DNA of 64,000 nt from positions 6,476,729 to 6,540,728 of the forward strand of contig OZ037770.1 in the NCBI GenBank assembly GCA_964035545.1, in the 5' to 3' direction. Position 1 is the stretch's first letter. Every line of letters starts with the position of its first letter. Under the pieces are notes generated by a model. The model ran no database searches. It was given only the letters and a program-made list of their open reading frames with translations, and was not told the DNA's origin. The translations under genes were made by a program, and so were the position numbers. Below, piece by piece: positions 36,143 through 47,322 of this stretch. The stretch is from Bugula neritina (Eukaryota > Bryozoa > Gymnolaemata > Cheilostomatida > Bugulidae).

Positions 36143-36747
36143 TGTAATGAATTTTAACGCTCTAGTAATTATATTGCGTCACTATTATAATAGACTTGGC
36201 GTAACTTTGTAAATACTGTTAAATGTTGTAATTATAGCTAAGCTCTTAGCGTAGTGAATAGCGTAATAATGGTGAATTGTCTTCCTATCTTTTATTGCTT
36301 TTTTTAAGTTACTGTAATAGTTTTTGGAGTTATGTTTGCCTGTCACTTCCTTTTATAGTAATCTGCAATAATTTATGTGAGCTGAAGTTTGGCCGAAGTG
36401 GGAACCCAGGGCGCGATTTCGGAAAGGGGTATGTCCGACTTCGAAAGGATGTGTTCGATTTCGGACAGATTCTTCCGAAGCCGGCAACCGGAACTCCGAA
36501 ATCGGCAGCCGGAACTCTGAATCCGGCCAATTTTCAGACCCCCATAATGGCAGGAACTTTTTGCAGTGTATAAAGACGAGCATTTCTAGTATCAAATCAG
36601 TTTAACACTGGAGCTCGCAGAGGAAACCACTATATACATCAATAAAGGCTATTAGAATCAACATTTTACAAAGACTTTTATTCAACAATCACAAGTATTG
36701 GCATGCAGACTACTTGTCTATTTCATTAAACCCGCAAAATCACAACA
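36143..36747 (+). repeat. 5' LTR of Gypsy A
   Basis: 605 bases, TGTAATGA...CACAACA. Contains a TATA-like box (36568-36574), a polyadenylation signal AATAAA (36641-36646) and, between about 36390 and 36530, a cluster of CCGAxxTCGG half and full palindromes. Confidence 0.95.
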
Positions 36748-36748
36748 T

Positions 36749-36766
36749 TGGTGGCAGCGGTGGGAT
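36749..36766 (+). promoter_or_regulatory. Primer-binding site, tRNA-Leu type
   Basis: TGGTGGCAGCGGTGGGAT starts two bases after the LTR end. From memory of animal tRNAs it complements the 3' end of a leucine tRNA (…ATCCCACCGCTGCCA plus CCA). The tRNA would prime minus-strand DNA synthesis. Confidence 0.75.
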
Positions 36767-36817
36767 GAAATAGATAAGTACGACAGGCAGCCATACTAGA
36801 GAAAGGAATAAGGAAAA

Positions 36818-38085
36818 ATGGAAGAAGAAGGAGAAGTAGAGATGGTGAGAGAAGAAAAAGAGGAGGATCGTCTCACCATGGAGACTCTCATAGCGGCCCT
36901 CCGGGAAGTCAGCAAGGCCGGGCAGCCAGCACCTGGAGACAGGTATCGCCTGAGGCCTCCAATTTTCGGAGGCGACGGGAACATCAAGCAATTCATCAGA
37001 GAGTTTGAAGAGGTAGCCACCCTCGCCGAATGGCCGGCACCGGTACGCCTTCTTCACCTCCGTACCTGCTTGACAGGACAAGCAAAGAGTTATGCTCTTG
37101 GGCCTGATGTCGGCCACATTTTTCAGGCCCTCAGGTCTCGTTTCGGGCTAACCGCCCGCACCGCCAGGGACAATCTGCGCACCATACGCAGAGATATGCC
37201 AATGCTATTGAGGCACTAGTACAGGTAGCCCATAGCAATGACACACCCGAAGCACAAAGAAGCGCTGTGTATGAGGCCTTCTTCCATACCATTAATTACC
37301 CTGGTTTACAGCGTTATTAGTTGGCAACAAAGGTCACCACCATAGAAGAAGCCCTGGCCTTGGGCAAGGCCTACTACCAAGTGGATGGACTTCAGTGCGT
37401 GGATTTCACCGCCTGTCAAGTTGAAGAACAACCAGAGGTCATTAAGCCGGACCAGCCAAACCCACAGACCGTGGCAGCGGCTACCGCTACTCCGTCACCT
37501 GACCAGATGACCATGTTGATGGACATGGTAAAAGGGCTACAGGCTTACATGAAGCGAATGCAACAAGAGCAGACTGATAGGCGGGCACCCAGACCTCGGA
37601 GTGAGCCAATCAGTACTTCACACCTCAAATGTTGGGATGCGGAGCCAGGGACATGTGCGGAGACAGTGCCCCCAGGAGAGGAGAGTGTTTTTAAACACCC
37701 GGGGCTCGCGATAATTTCCGCCAACCGTGGGCCCCAAGCTAACCCCATCCGGGAAGAGACAACCCAAGGAGCCTTTTCCAGGTCCGCCCATGCTACGTGG
37801 CAGACGCAGCAGAGACATCGGAGACCACAAGGTCTGCCCGACCCTCCAACCCAGCCACCTACTACCCGGATAGAACATCAAGATGCAGGATGGCAGGCAC
37901 CTCGGAGATCTCGGAAACCGCAAGGTTTACCCGATCCTCCGGCCTGGCCACTCCTAAACCGGTTCGCGGGGTTGCCCGAAGAGGCTGTAGAGGAAGATTC
38001 AGTTTACTCGCAAGAGTATCAAAGCTACCCTCTCAGCCTCAGAAAACCCCCATTGTCTGTAAGAAGAAGGAGAGGCCCGCTGTAA
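36818..38085 (+). pseudogene. Gypsy A gag
   Basis: Starts at ATG 36818 with an acidic N-terminus (EEEGEVEMVREEKEE). Capsid text follows: PPIFGGDGNIKQFIREFEEV, then LTGQAKSYAL and FQALRSRFGL. A frameshift near 37190-37215 and an in-frame TAG at 37318 break it; similarity resumes at 37321. A region near 37620-37680 looks like a disrupted CCHC knuckle. It forms the particle shell in an intact element. Confidence 0.8.
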
Positions 38086-39128
38086 AGACTGAAGAAGTGT
38101 CCCCCCCCCCAGAGACTGACCTACCCAGGAGCACCCAGCCGTATGGAAGCAGCTACTTTCTGCTCGGAAAAAAATTGGGTAAAGCTGCCACCTTCCTACT
38201 GGATACAGGGTGCACTACAAACCTGCTAAGTCGGCGCCTTTTCGACACCCTTGGTGCCCGAGAGCAGGCGAACCTCGAGCCGTATGAGGGAGCACACGGT
38301 ACGTTGGCGGACGGATCGTGTATTCCCTTTTGCGGCATTATCACACTACCTGGACGAATATGTAATCAAGTAGTTCACGAGACATTCATTGTCAGTCACC
38401 TGAAGGAAGACGCCATTTTGGGAATGCCCTTTCTGGAGAAACACCAGTGTCACATGGATTTCCAGAAGTCGGCGGTGGTGATGGCTGGGAAGGAAATTGC
38501 CTGTGTGGACAATTTTGGTAAGCCCTTGGTGGGCGGAGTCCAGGTAGTGCAGGACTGCACGATTCCAGGGAGATCTCAGGCTACTCTCCGATGCAGGGTT
38601 AACTGCAAGGAGATCGCCGCACTGGGGGTGGTGGAGGGAACGCACGGAGCAATTCGACTGGCAAACAGCCTAAATTGGCTGGACTGTCGGAAAGAGCTCC
38701 TCGTGCAATGCATCAACCCTTTTGCGGAGTCGGCCCGATTGTTGGCTGGTGCACTGGTGGGGAAGTACCACTCCATCCAGGAGGCAGATGTGGGTCCGGT
38801 ACTGGAAACAGTAACCGACACCCAGGGAAACCCCCTTCACATCTGTCGAGGAGCAGTCCCCGAGAACGTGGCTGACCTGTACAGTGGAGCGTATGGAAAC
38901 TGTACGAGTAGTACTGAACGCCAAACACTGGCTCAACTACTCGCGGAGTACAGTGATGTCTTCAGTCGTGGCGATGAAGACATGGGGCTGACTAAGGTTA
39001 TCTCCCACGAGATACCCCTGGCAGCCGGCACCACTCCCATCAGGCAGCCAATTCGACGTCTAGGCCCGGAGAAGGAGAAGGAGGTGAGCCGGCAAGTGCA
39101 AGATCTTCTCGACCGGGATCTGATTTAG
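37797..39128 (+). pseudogene. Gypsy A protease and start of RT
   Basis: 443-codon open stretch in a frame different from gag and overlapping it, the usual gag-pol frameshift arrangement. The protease active site is LLDTGCTTNLLSRRLF (DTG at 38202-38210). RT connection text ISHEIPLAAGTTPIRQPIRR follows. It stops at a TAG at 39126; RT similarity continues in the same frame directly after, so this is a point nonsense change. Confidence 0.85.
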
Positions 39129-40420
39129 CCTTCCCACAGTGCGTGGAGCTCTCCAGTAGTCCTGGTCAAAAAGGAGGATGGTAGCTGGAGGTTCTGTGTG
39201 AACTACCGCAGACTCAACAGCGTTACCATCCAGGACGCTTACCCTCTCCCACGGATAGATGAGTTTCTGGATGCCCTCGCGGGTAGCAAGTACTTCAGTA
39301 CTCTGGATCTGCTTAGCGGGTACTGGCAAGTGCCCCTCAGTCCAGATGCTCAGGACAAGGCAGCATTCATTACTCGCGATGAGCTCTGGAATGGAAAGTA
39401 CTTCCGTTCGGACTTACGTCCGCCCCGGCAACCTTCCAATGACTCATAGAGCAGGTCCTCAGTGGTCTACACTGGAAGACCCTCCTCATCTATCTGGATG
39501 ACGTCATTGTCATCTCCCCAGACTTCTCGACTCATGTCAGTCGTCTGCGGGAGGTCTTTGACCGTCTCCGGGCAGCTGGACTGAAGTTGAAGCCCTACAA
39601 GTGCGCACTCCTACAGCAAGAAGTCACGTACCTGGCCCATGTGGTTGGCCGTGACGGGGTCGCTACCAATCCAGAGAAGGTACAGGCTGTGGAGGAGTGG
39701 GCCATTCCCCGTGACCTTTCTGAGTTGCGGGCATTCCTGGGCCTGGTAGGGTACTACAGGCAGTATGTACCCGGGTTTGCAGGGGTGGCTGAGCCTTTGA
39801 ATCGGCTAACTGCCAAGTGGGTTCGGTGGCAGTGGACACAGAAGGAACAGCAGGCATTTGATCACCTCAAACAACGGCTAATGGAGGCGCCGATTCTGGC
39901 ATATCCTTATCCAGCCAAAGAGTACATCCTGGACACCGACGCCAGCGACCACAGTGTGGGAGCTGTTCTGTCTCAGGTCCAGGTTGGAAGTGAGGTGGTT
40001 GTTGCTTATTATAGCAAGACTCTTGCGGTCGCCGAAAAGAACTACTGCACCACTAGGAAAGAGCTCCTAGCAGTAGTTTGGGCGGTCAAGCACTTTCGGC
40101 CGTATTTGTATGGGAGAACGATCAGATTACAAACGGACCATGCGTCTCTGATGTGGCTGTGCCAATGTGCTGAGCCCTCGAGTCAGGTGGCTCGCCGGCT
40201 AGAGATTCTTGCTGAGTTCTCCTACCGGATAAAGCACCGGGCTGGTAAGAAACACAGGAACGCTGAGGGCATGAGTCGCCGACCAGTAGAGAACTGCAAG
40301 CAATGCCTGCACATCGAGAAACGTGATGGGGGACTTGCTCGCCTTGATGTCGAGGCACAGTTGGAGGACGGCAACGTCTATCGTGGAGAGCACGGCCATC
40401 TTCGGCCTGAAACCCACTAA
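39129..40420 (+). pseudogene. Gypsy A reverse transcriptase and RNase H
   Basis: RT fingers and palm: [35 protein letters not shown], and YLDDVIV (near 39491). A frameshift lies near 39400-39420 and a TGA soon after. From 39587 the frame is open for 277 codons through the RT thumb (LRAFLGLVGYYRQYVPGF) and RNase H (DTDASDHSVGAVLSQ, TRKELLAVVWAVKHFRPYLY, TDHASLMWL). The catalytic Asp and Glu residues of RNase H are present. Confidence 0.9.
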
Positions 40421-40699
40421 GACGACGTCCAGGCACTTCGTGCTAACCCCACGCTGTACCAGAACGTCAAGGAGCTGTGTCGGCTGCAGGACACGCTCCC
40501 TGGAACGATAGCTGACATCTTCCGGGCCAAGAAAGAAGGCCGACGGCCTTCAGAAGAACAGCAACGACAAGGGGATGCTGAGTTTCAGTTCTTCTGCCGC
40601 CGCTGGAATTCTCTCCAGATTTGTTCAGACGATCTCCTGACGATGACACTCGCAGCAGACAACTGACAACAGGAGGGGGATCGCGTCGTATGCCCACGC

Positions 40700-41728
40700 G
40701 CTTTCCGTCGAGAACTAATTTAGGATACCCATAAACAGGCCCATGCTGGAGCCAGTCGAGTCATCAGATGTCTGCAGATGCGATGGTATTGGCCCGGAAC
40801 GACCAGGGATGTGCGACTAAGATTTCGGCAATGTGAAGTCTGTCAAGCCAGCAAACACGGGCGCCTCACCGAAACCACGGGCCGGCGCCGGCCGGCCCTG
40901 GCAGGTCGTAGCCGTAGACCTTGTAGAACCGATGCCAACAACAGACAGGGGGAATTCCTGGATTTTGGTCTTAACAGACTAATTTCACGCGGTGGGCAGA
41001 CGCCCTGGCTATCCTCGATGCATCGGCACTCACAGTAGCTCAGGTCCTGGACCAAAACTGGTTCTGTTACTTCGGCCTACCGGAACAGATACACACTGAC
41101 CAGGGCGCCCAATTTCAATCACAACTAATGAAGGACCTTTGCCAAGTATGGGGGTGAATCAGAGCCGGACCACCCCGTACCATCCTCAAGGAAACGGAGT
41201 GGTAGAAAGGAATAATCGGATGCTGGGTGACGCCCTCCGGAGTTTTTGTTGGGGAGGAGCCAAGAAGAGTGGGACATCATGTTACCACAAACCATGCGAG
41301 CCCACCGGAGTACCCCTCACTCTAGCACGCAGGCAACACCAAATCTGCTGATGTTGGGCCGCGAAACTAGGGTTCCGGAACATCTCACTTATCAAGTTCC
41401 GGCTCCCGAATTTCCCGTACACGAGTATGTGGGGAAGCTGGTCGAGACCATGAGGAGAGCATACGATGCCCTGCGGGAGAAGCAGTGGGCAGTAAGGACA
41501 GAAGATTCTGAGGAGCCCCCATTATACCGGGAAGGAGACTGGGTGTGGATGGTCAGCTACCGTAGGCGGCGCGGACAATTGGCTAAATTACAGCCTAAGT
41601 TCGTCGGCCCCAGTCATCGAGTTGTTCACCCAGTACGGGTAAAGACTCCAAGCCTTGGATGCAGAGTAGCCCTGAAAGTGCAGAACAACTCCAGGTACAG
41701 CAACTCGCAAACTAGCCCAGACACGTAG
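40700..41728 (+). pseudogene. Gypsy A integrase
   Basis: The zinc-binding HHCC region lies at about 40735-40860 (MRWYWPGTTRDVRLRFRQCE then CQASKHGRL). The catalytic core is fragmented by frameshifts; the second Asp is in TDQGAQF near 41099 and the Glu in GNGVVERNNRML near 41180-41225. The C-terminal part (41246-41728) has a GPY/F-like module (KLQPKFVGPSHRVV). Inactive because of the frameshifts. Confidence 0.8.
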
Positions 41729-41980
41729 TAGACGGCCACCCACCTAGTGTTGACCCAAGTGGGCAACGGTGCCCTAGACCTACCGACGACCTTGACCTCA
41801 TCCAGGGAAGTGACTTAAACGGAAGGATCCAGGCCTTATCCTGCCACCTCGATCAATGCACAAGGGAGCCTGATACGCCGAATCCGATAACTGAGACAAA
41901 CAACTGCGAACCACCAGCATTCAACTCCCCGGACAGAGACCAAATTGTTTTTCTGTTATCGAAAAGGGAGATGCTTTTCG

Positions 41981-41991
41981 ATGGGGGAGAA
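41981..41991 (+). promoter_or_regulatory. Polypurine tract of Gypsy A
   Basis: ATGGGGGAGAA lies directly before the 3' LTR start (TGTAATGG at 41992). It primes plus-strand synthesis in this class. Confidence 0.85.
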
Positions 41992-42611
41992 TGTAATGGA
42001 TTTTAACGCTCTAGTAATTTTATCTCGTCACCGTTAAATGTTGTAATTATAGCTAAGCTCCTTGCGTAGCTTTCTAATGCCTCAAATGTTGTAATTATAG
42101 CTAAGCTCTTAGCGTAGTGAATAGCATATTAATTGTGAATTGCCTTCCTATTTTTTATTGTTTTTTTAAGTTACTGTAATAGTTTTTGGAGTTATGTTTG
42201 CCTGCCATTTCTTTTTATAGTAGTCTGCAATAATTTATGTGAGCTGAGGTTTGGCCGAAGTCGGAACCCAGGGCGCGATTTCGGAAAGGGTTATGTCCGA
42301 CTTCGGAAGGATGTGTCCGATTTCGGACAGATTCTTCCGAAGCCGGCAACTGGAACTCCGAAATCGGCAGCCGGAACTCCTAATTCGGCCGATTTTCGAA
42401 CCCCCATAGTGGCAGGAACTTTTTGCAGTATATAAAGGCGAGCATTTCCAGTATCAAATCAGTCCAACACTGGAGCTCGCAGAGGAAACTACTATATATA
42501 CATCAATAAAGGCTATTAGAATCAACATTTTACAAAGACTTTTATTCAACAATCACAAGTATTGGCATGCAGACTACTTGTCTATTTCATTAAACCCGCA
42601 AAATCATAACA
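41992..42611 (+). repeat. 3' LTR of Gypsy A
   Basis: 620 bases. TATATAAA at 42429-42436 and AATAAA at 42505-42510. It differs from the 5' LTR by substitutions and by a repeated 'tgttgtaattatagctaagc' segment near 42030-42110. Confidence 0.95.
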
Positions 42612-43229
42612 ATAACTTAATCGGCCAATTTTAGAATAGGAGTAATAACTCCTTGTAAACATCGCTATTTAGTTATTACTTTGGCAATTAGACAACGTAC
42701 TTATACGGTTATAATTATATAGCCTACGCCCTCTCAATTATCGTTTTTATGCTTTCCGCTTCACTAATCCACGACGTTTACAAAGGGTATCAAATAGCTA
42801 TTATGCGAGTAAAATTTCAATTTTAGAAAGTGAGCAACCGCATCAATATGATTTCAACAAGTTTCAGTTTGACTATAAAGGGGTACCCGGACAAGCATTA
42901 TTAACTAAAACTCGGTACTTTTTTCAGCAGAGGTATAAACGCAACTTACCACTAAAAACCACAGTTACTTTATTATAAACAAAAACAGAAATAAAGTTGT
43001 TACTGCAAGAAACTATCTCACATTCTCACCTCTCTTTATCATTTCATGAACTGGAGGAAGGCAGCAACAATCGATCAACCTACGATCCCTCTAAACCTGA
43101 TCATTCATCTGACAAGATAAACAAGCTTACATCTAATTGTTTAAAGCTTTTTTGCTGAACGACAACATCCCACTCATAAAAACCAGTCTCCAGTATCTGA
43201 TTCAGCTGAATCAGAATCAGTTTCCCAAT
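42612..43229. other. Spacer, probably eroded Copia DNA
   Basis: No domain recognised. Text just before 43230 is Ser/Pro/Asp-rich and would fit the linker between Copia integrase and RT. Confidence 0.4.
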
Positions 43230-44800
43230 ATAAACCTCCTCATGAACACCGAATACCCAAAAAACCTGATGATTATCTCCTCACAACATTCATCAACTAT
43301 GCATATTCAGTGATTCTTGACTTACCCAAATCTTATGAGGGGGTTGTCACCTCCAGTAGCTCTGAAAACTGGAAAGCAGCCATGCAAAAGAAATGCAAAA
43401 CGTTAGTTGAAAACAAAACCTGGGCTGTTACTCCTCTTCCTCCTAATCGCTCAGAAATCAAAGGATGCTAGGTCTTCAAGCTTAAACAAGGATTTGATTC
43501 CAACGAAATCAAATACAACATATGTAGCCTGTGGTTACTCCCAGAAACCTTATATCGATTACGACTATACACATACTCTTCTATCACAAATTTCACATCT
43601 ACTCGCACCATCTTTCAGCTCGCAGCCAAAGAGGGTCACCATTTACACTAAAATTTTAGATGTCGAAAAAGCCTATCTCGATACTCCTATTGATAAAGAA
43701 ATATATTTTAGCAACCCCTGAGTTACAAGCAAATCAGTCCTTTCAATACTCACCTTACATTCTTTCTAAACAAGTCACTCTATGGTCTTAAACAAATTGG
43801 TCATAATATGCACATCTCTCACCAACTTTCTCAAATCAAATGATTTCGCAGCTAATGATATCATTCTCTTTTGAGTGGATGATATCATTTTCGCCTGCCG
43901 TGAGCACCCTTTTCTTGCCAAATACAAATAACTCCCAAACATAAAATTTAGTATAAATGATAGAGGCAAACTACAATGGTTTTTAGGAATGGACTTCCAA
44001 CGCACTCAAAGTGGTGGATACCGTATGAGCTAAACTCGATATGCAAATTCAATTCTCTCAAAATTTAGCATGTCTACTGCAACAAAGCATCTATTTCTAC
44101 CAATGTAAGCACCCTCTTACAAGCCTAAACTGACAAGGAGCACCAGAATTTTCTCTCCTCTGGATTCCTGTGCCGACAAGCAATTGGCAGTTTAATATAT
44201 TTTGTCATAGCCACCAAAACATATATTGGCTGGATAGTTTTCAAGTTATCTCGGTTTCTTGATAAACCTGCACCATCTCATGTTGATGCAGTTAGGCATT
44301 TATTTGGCATCTTCCAAGATAGCAAAAATTAGGTCTTTATATGCGAACCATACATCAATGGGACACTCTCGCTCTACACTGACTTCAGCTGGGCTGGTGA
44401 TCTCACAGACCGTCATTCATAATCCGGTTACGTTGCTATCTTTGAATCAGCCCCAATCAGCCCTGCTATCTTTGAAGCAGAATAATGTCCCTCACTAATG
44501 GTGTTAAAGAAGTTCTTTAGCTAGATCGTTTTCTCACATATATAAGACAAGAACTGAGCAATGTTACACCAATTTATTGCGGTAATTAGGGAGCCATTCC
44601 TATCCCTCTAATAATGCTAGTTAACACAGCCGCCTGAAACGCGTTGATGCTAAATACCACTTTGTCAAAGATCAGATATAAGTTGTATATTTACATGTAT
44701 CTACAACTGACAATCCTGGTGACAGTATGACTAAACCATTAGCATTTTGTAAACATGTCGACATGCTCCACTGCATATTGCAAATTGAAGTAGCCTGTTG
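43230..44800 (+). pseudogene. Ty1/Copia reverse transcriptase and RNase H remnant
   Basis: Clear Copia order: ENWKAAMQKKCKTLVENKTW (RT start), a 'Y-S-Q...I-D-Y' segment, VDDIIFA catalytic box near 43873, LQWFLGMDFQRTQSGGYRMS, then RNase H text (SRFLDKP, HVDAVRHLFGIFQDS, YTDFSWAGDLTDRHS) and the closing TKPL-like segment near 44740. Many stops. It is the missing downstream part of the integrase fragment at 33265-33808. Confidence 0.85.
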
Positions 44801-45184
44801 AATAACAATCTACAAATAGACTTTACAATCATTTTGTTCAAAAATCTAGAGTTGCCTTTACTTGCAATTGATTTTCACTGCATTATATTCATTTTTTTTA
44901 TTATTCACTTTCTTTTCTGTAATTTTAACATGGTGGTTAGAATAAAACAATATATTACTTCTACGCATAAATAATCATATTCTGATTTCATAGTATTACA
45001 TAATCTAAACTACATAATCACAGGAGAGTATTTATTATTCATCTTTTATTAATAGGTTTGCCAAGCTCCAGTCAGTGTTGACAATGCATGGCATCCTTAA
45101 TGCTAGTGTCTTGCTTGTCTAGCCATAAGACTTTTAGCGTTGTTAGCTGAGCTATTATTAATTACACGCAAATTACCAGAAAAT
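44801..45184. other. No gene recognised, may include Copia 3' end
   Basis: AT-rich. A Copia 3' LTR would be expected here but no partner LTR was recognised. Confidence 0.4.
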
Positions 45185-45995
45185 AGTAAATAAAATTACC
45201 TTAAAGTTCAAATACTTCATTGTTGGCAGACTACCAACATTCAGAATCATGCAACCAACTCATGTCACAAAAAAGTCAATGCTACAACTCTATACAAAAT
45301 TTATTTTGATATTCATCATCAGTGTTTTTTTTTTTAGAATAATGTATAAAATCTATCTTGCTCATGTTACCTAATTTAGCAGACACCTGAAATCTCTAGT
45401 TTTGGCTGTTATTATCATAGATTTTATCTGAATTACAGTTTAAAAACGTCTATGTAATGTTATGGTGTTCCAAAAATCAAACAAAAAGCAGTTTTATGTG
45501 GATGCTATGCAATTTATTTGATTTTATTGGTATTTGTAGTAAAAAAGAAAACAAAAAAAAAGAATGCAATTTAACAAAATATTTACTAGCGGTGTTGACT
45601 ATATTTATTAGTAATACAATTGAAAGTGCATACAAGTAAATATTTTATTTATTAACATTAGGAACAAAAGTGACTATATCTGAACTTAAGCAACAGAAAA
45701 TTATTTCTACAATTGAACTAAAAATTTTTCTCAGCATCTGCCAGTGCTATTAATAGTGTTAAGTAAATATAACAACTGGTAGGTATAAACAGGATCATAT
45801 AGTAATCGTCACATAGACTTGGTGGCGCACCATATGTATTACCATTAAAAATGAGCTTGTGATGTTGGAGGTAAGGGACGACCAGCAAAATTATGTTGGT
45901 AAGAATATGCTGTCGAAAATCTGGACTCAGTTTGTGGCAGTTTGATAACTTTAGCAGCAAATTTCTTTTGTCCTTGCTTTTTTCTATAGTTAACA
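45185..45995 (-). repeat. Long direct repeat R2, probable 5' LTR of Gypsy D
   Basis: Partner of R1 at 30274-31162. Read on the minus strand it starts TGTTAAC. The minus-strand frame 45718-45996 (MLTIEKSKDKRNLL, LSPDFRQHILTNIILLV) parallels the one in R1 (LSPDFPQHILTNIFFLV). The pair encloses the whole nest. Confidence 0.6.
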
Positions 45996-47234
45996 CAAAT
46001 GTGTAATGTGAAAAAAATTTACAATTTATTTTGTCAATTTCATTACAATATACTACTGTATTATAATTATTTCATTTGATTATAGCTTTTGCGACACAAA
46101 CTATTATGTTTGATCTGATTCATAATTCAGTTTATTCATAAAAATACTTTAATACTCCATTTTCATTAGTAGTTTTGTATGCACTTTGTTATGCAATTTA
46201 TATGAAAATAATCTATTTTTAAGTGTTCCATCACTGTGCTTTAAATTTTAAAATACAAGCAATAGATAGCTTATATAAAAAGAGGTTTTTTAAATCAGAT
46301 TGCTTATTATCTAACGACTGTGCCTATAAATGATTCGATCTAAGAGTCAAATAGAAATAGCAGCAATTACCAAGTATTTACATAAAAGAACAAACACTGT
46401 TTGACAGATGAAATTTAGTGATTTAAATTACTACATTTCCATTATTTAATTATGCAAATGGACTTTTTCATTTACCCATGAAAATATAGTTGCATCAAAG
46501 CAAAGCTGCAGCCTCATATGCCATCAAACAGCTCATTTGATAAAGTTGTTTTTGCATTATGCAAATGTTAAAAATGGCTCCTTGAATTACATACACTATA
46601 TGAAATGAAAATTTTTGTGACAGAGGCAAAAATCAGCGATTGTGGCGGCTAGTTACAGTAAATTACAGTAAAGAATATTTATAACTTACAATCTATGCTA
46701 AATTGTAGTTTGGCTCATAACAATTTAAATTATTTTATTTATCTAAGCTCATATTATTTAAAATAATTCCCAATCAGTTTAAATTTATAAAACATTTCTG
46801 TATGCCAAATTAAAGCATTCCCAAGCGATTTTTATTTTTAAAATTCAAAATACTTATAGGCTTTAATTTACCATTTGAAAAATACTTTATGCTCTTTATT
46901 GATTTGTGCTTTTTTAATTTAAAATAAATCGTATTTCTAATTTTGATATATAATGAAGTTAATTTAGAAGAAAATTGGAGTTGAAGCAGCAATTATACTG
47001 TCATTTTGAATGAACACTGACTCAAACTTGGCCATGTTATTTTCAATTTTTTTTAACTGACAATTGCAAAGAGAGTAAAACTCCGTAAAAATAAAACTTG
47101 TAAAGGCATCCATAGAGAAGCAGTAATTATCAAGTTTGAACGGTGTGTTCAAAAACTATTATTAATTTGACCATATTCAAAAAATAGAAAAACACTTTAG
47201 AAAAATATCATTCTAAGATAAATAAAGAACTAAC
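45996..47234. other. AT-rich DNA downstream of gene 1 transmembrane exon
   Basis: Would contain the 3' UTR or further introns of gene 1. No cytoplasmic domain exon was recognised on the minus strand. Confidence 0.45.
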
Positions 47235-47322
47235 CCAACTAGCCAGGCGGCGGTGGAGACCAGCACAATCAGCAGAGTAACAATTATGATAACTGTAGAG
47301 ATTGCCCAATACAACAGCGGCT
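47235..47322 (-). CDS. Gene 1 transmembrane exon
   Basis: 88 bases, acceptor TTTTCTAG, entered in phase 1. It encodes a Pro-Leu-Leu-Tyr-Trp lead followed by AISTVIIIVTLLIVLVSTAA, a strong transmembrane helix. A donor GTTAGT is used in this model. If it is not used, the frame reads GLVLYLS and stops, giving a protein with almost no cytoplasmic tail. Confidence 0.7.

Larger units (their letters stand above)
36143..42611 (+). mobile_element. Ty3/Gypsy family A, full-length but mutated
   Basis: Complete LTR retrotransposon layout: 5' LTR 36143-36747, primer-binding site 36749-36766, gag, protease, RT, RNase H, integrase, polypurine tract 41981-41991, 3' LTR 41992-42611. The order PR-RT-RH-IN places it in Ty3/Gypsy (Metaviridae). 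Coding parts have at least two nonsense codons and several frameshifts, so it is inactive. The LTRs differ by scattered changes and a small duplication, so it is not a fresh insertion. No clean target duplication (ATGA left, ATAA right). GC content of the coding part is far above the surrounding DNA. Confidence 0.95.

Noticed and set aside
38153-38936. Several minus-strand frames across Gypsy A
   Set aside because: They are antisense shadows of the GC-rich pol gene; similar shadows across the other elements were also left out.
46964-47152. Minus-strand frame just after the transmembrane exon, considered as a cytoplasmic tail
   Set aside because: No acceptor in the right phase and no signalling motif.
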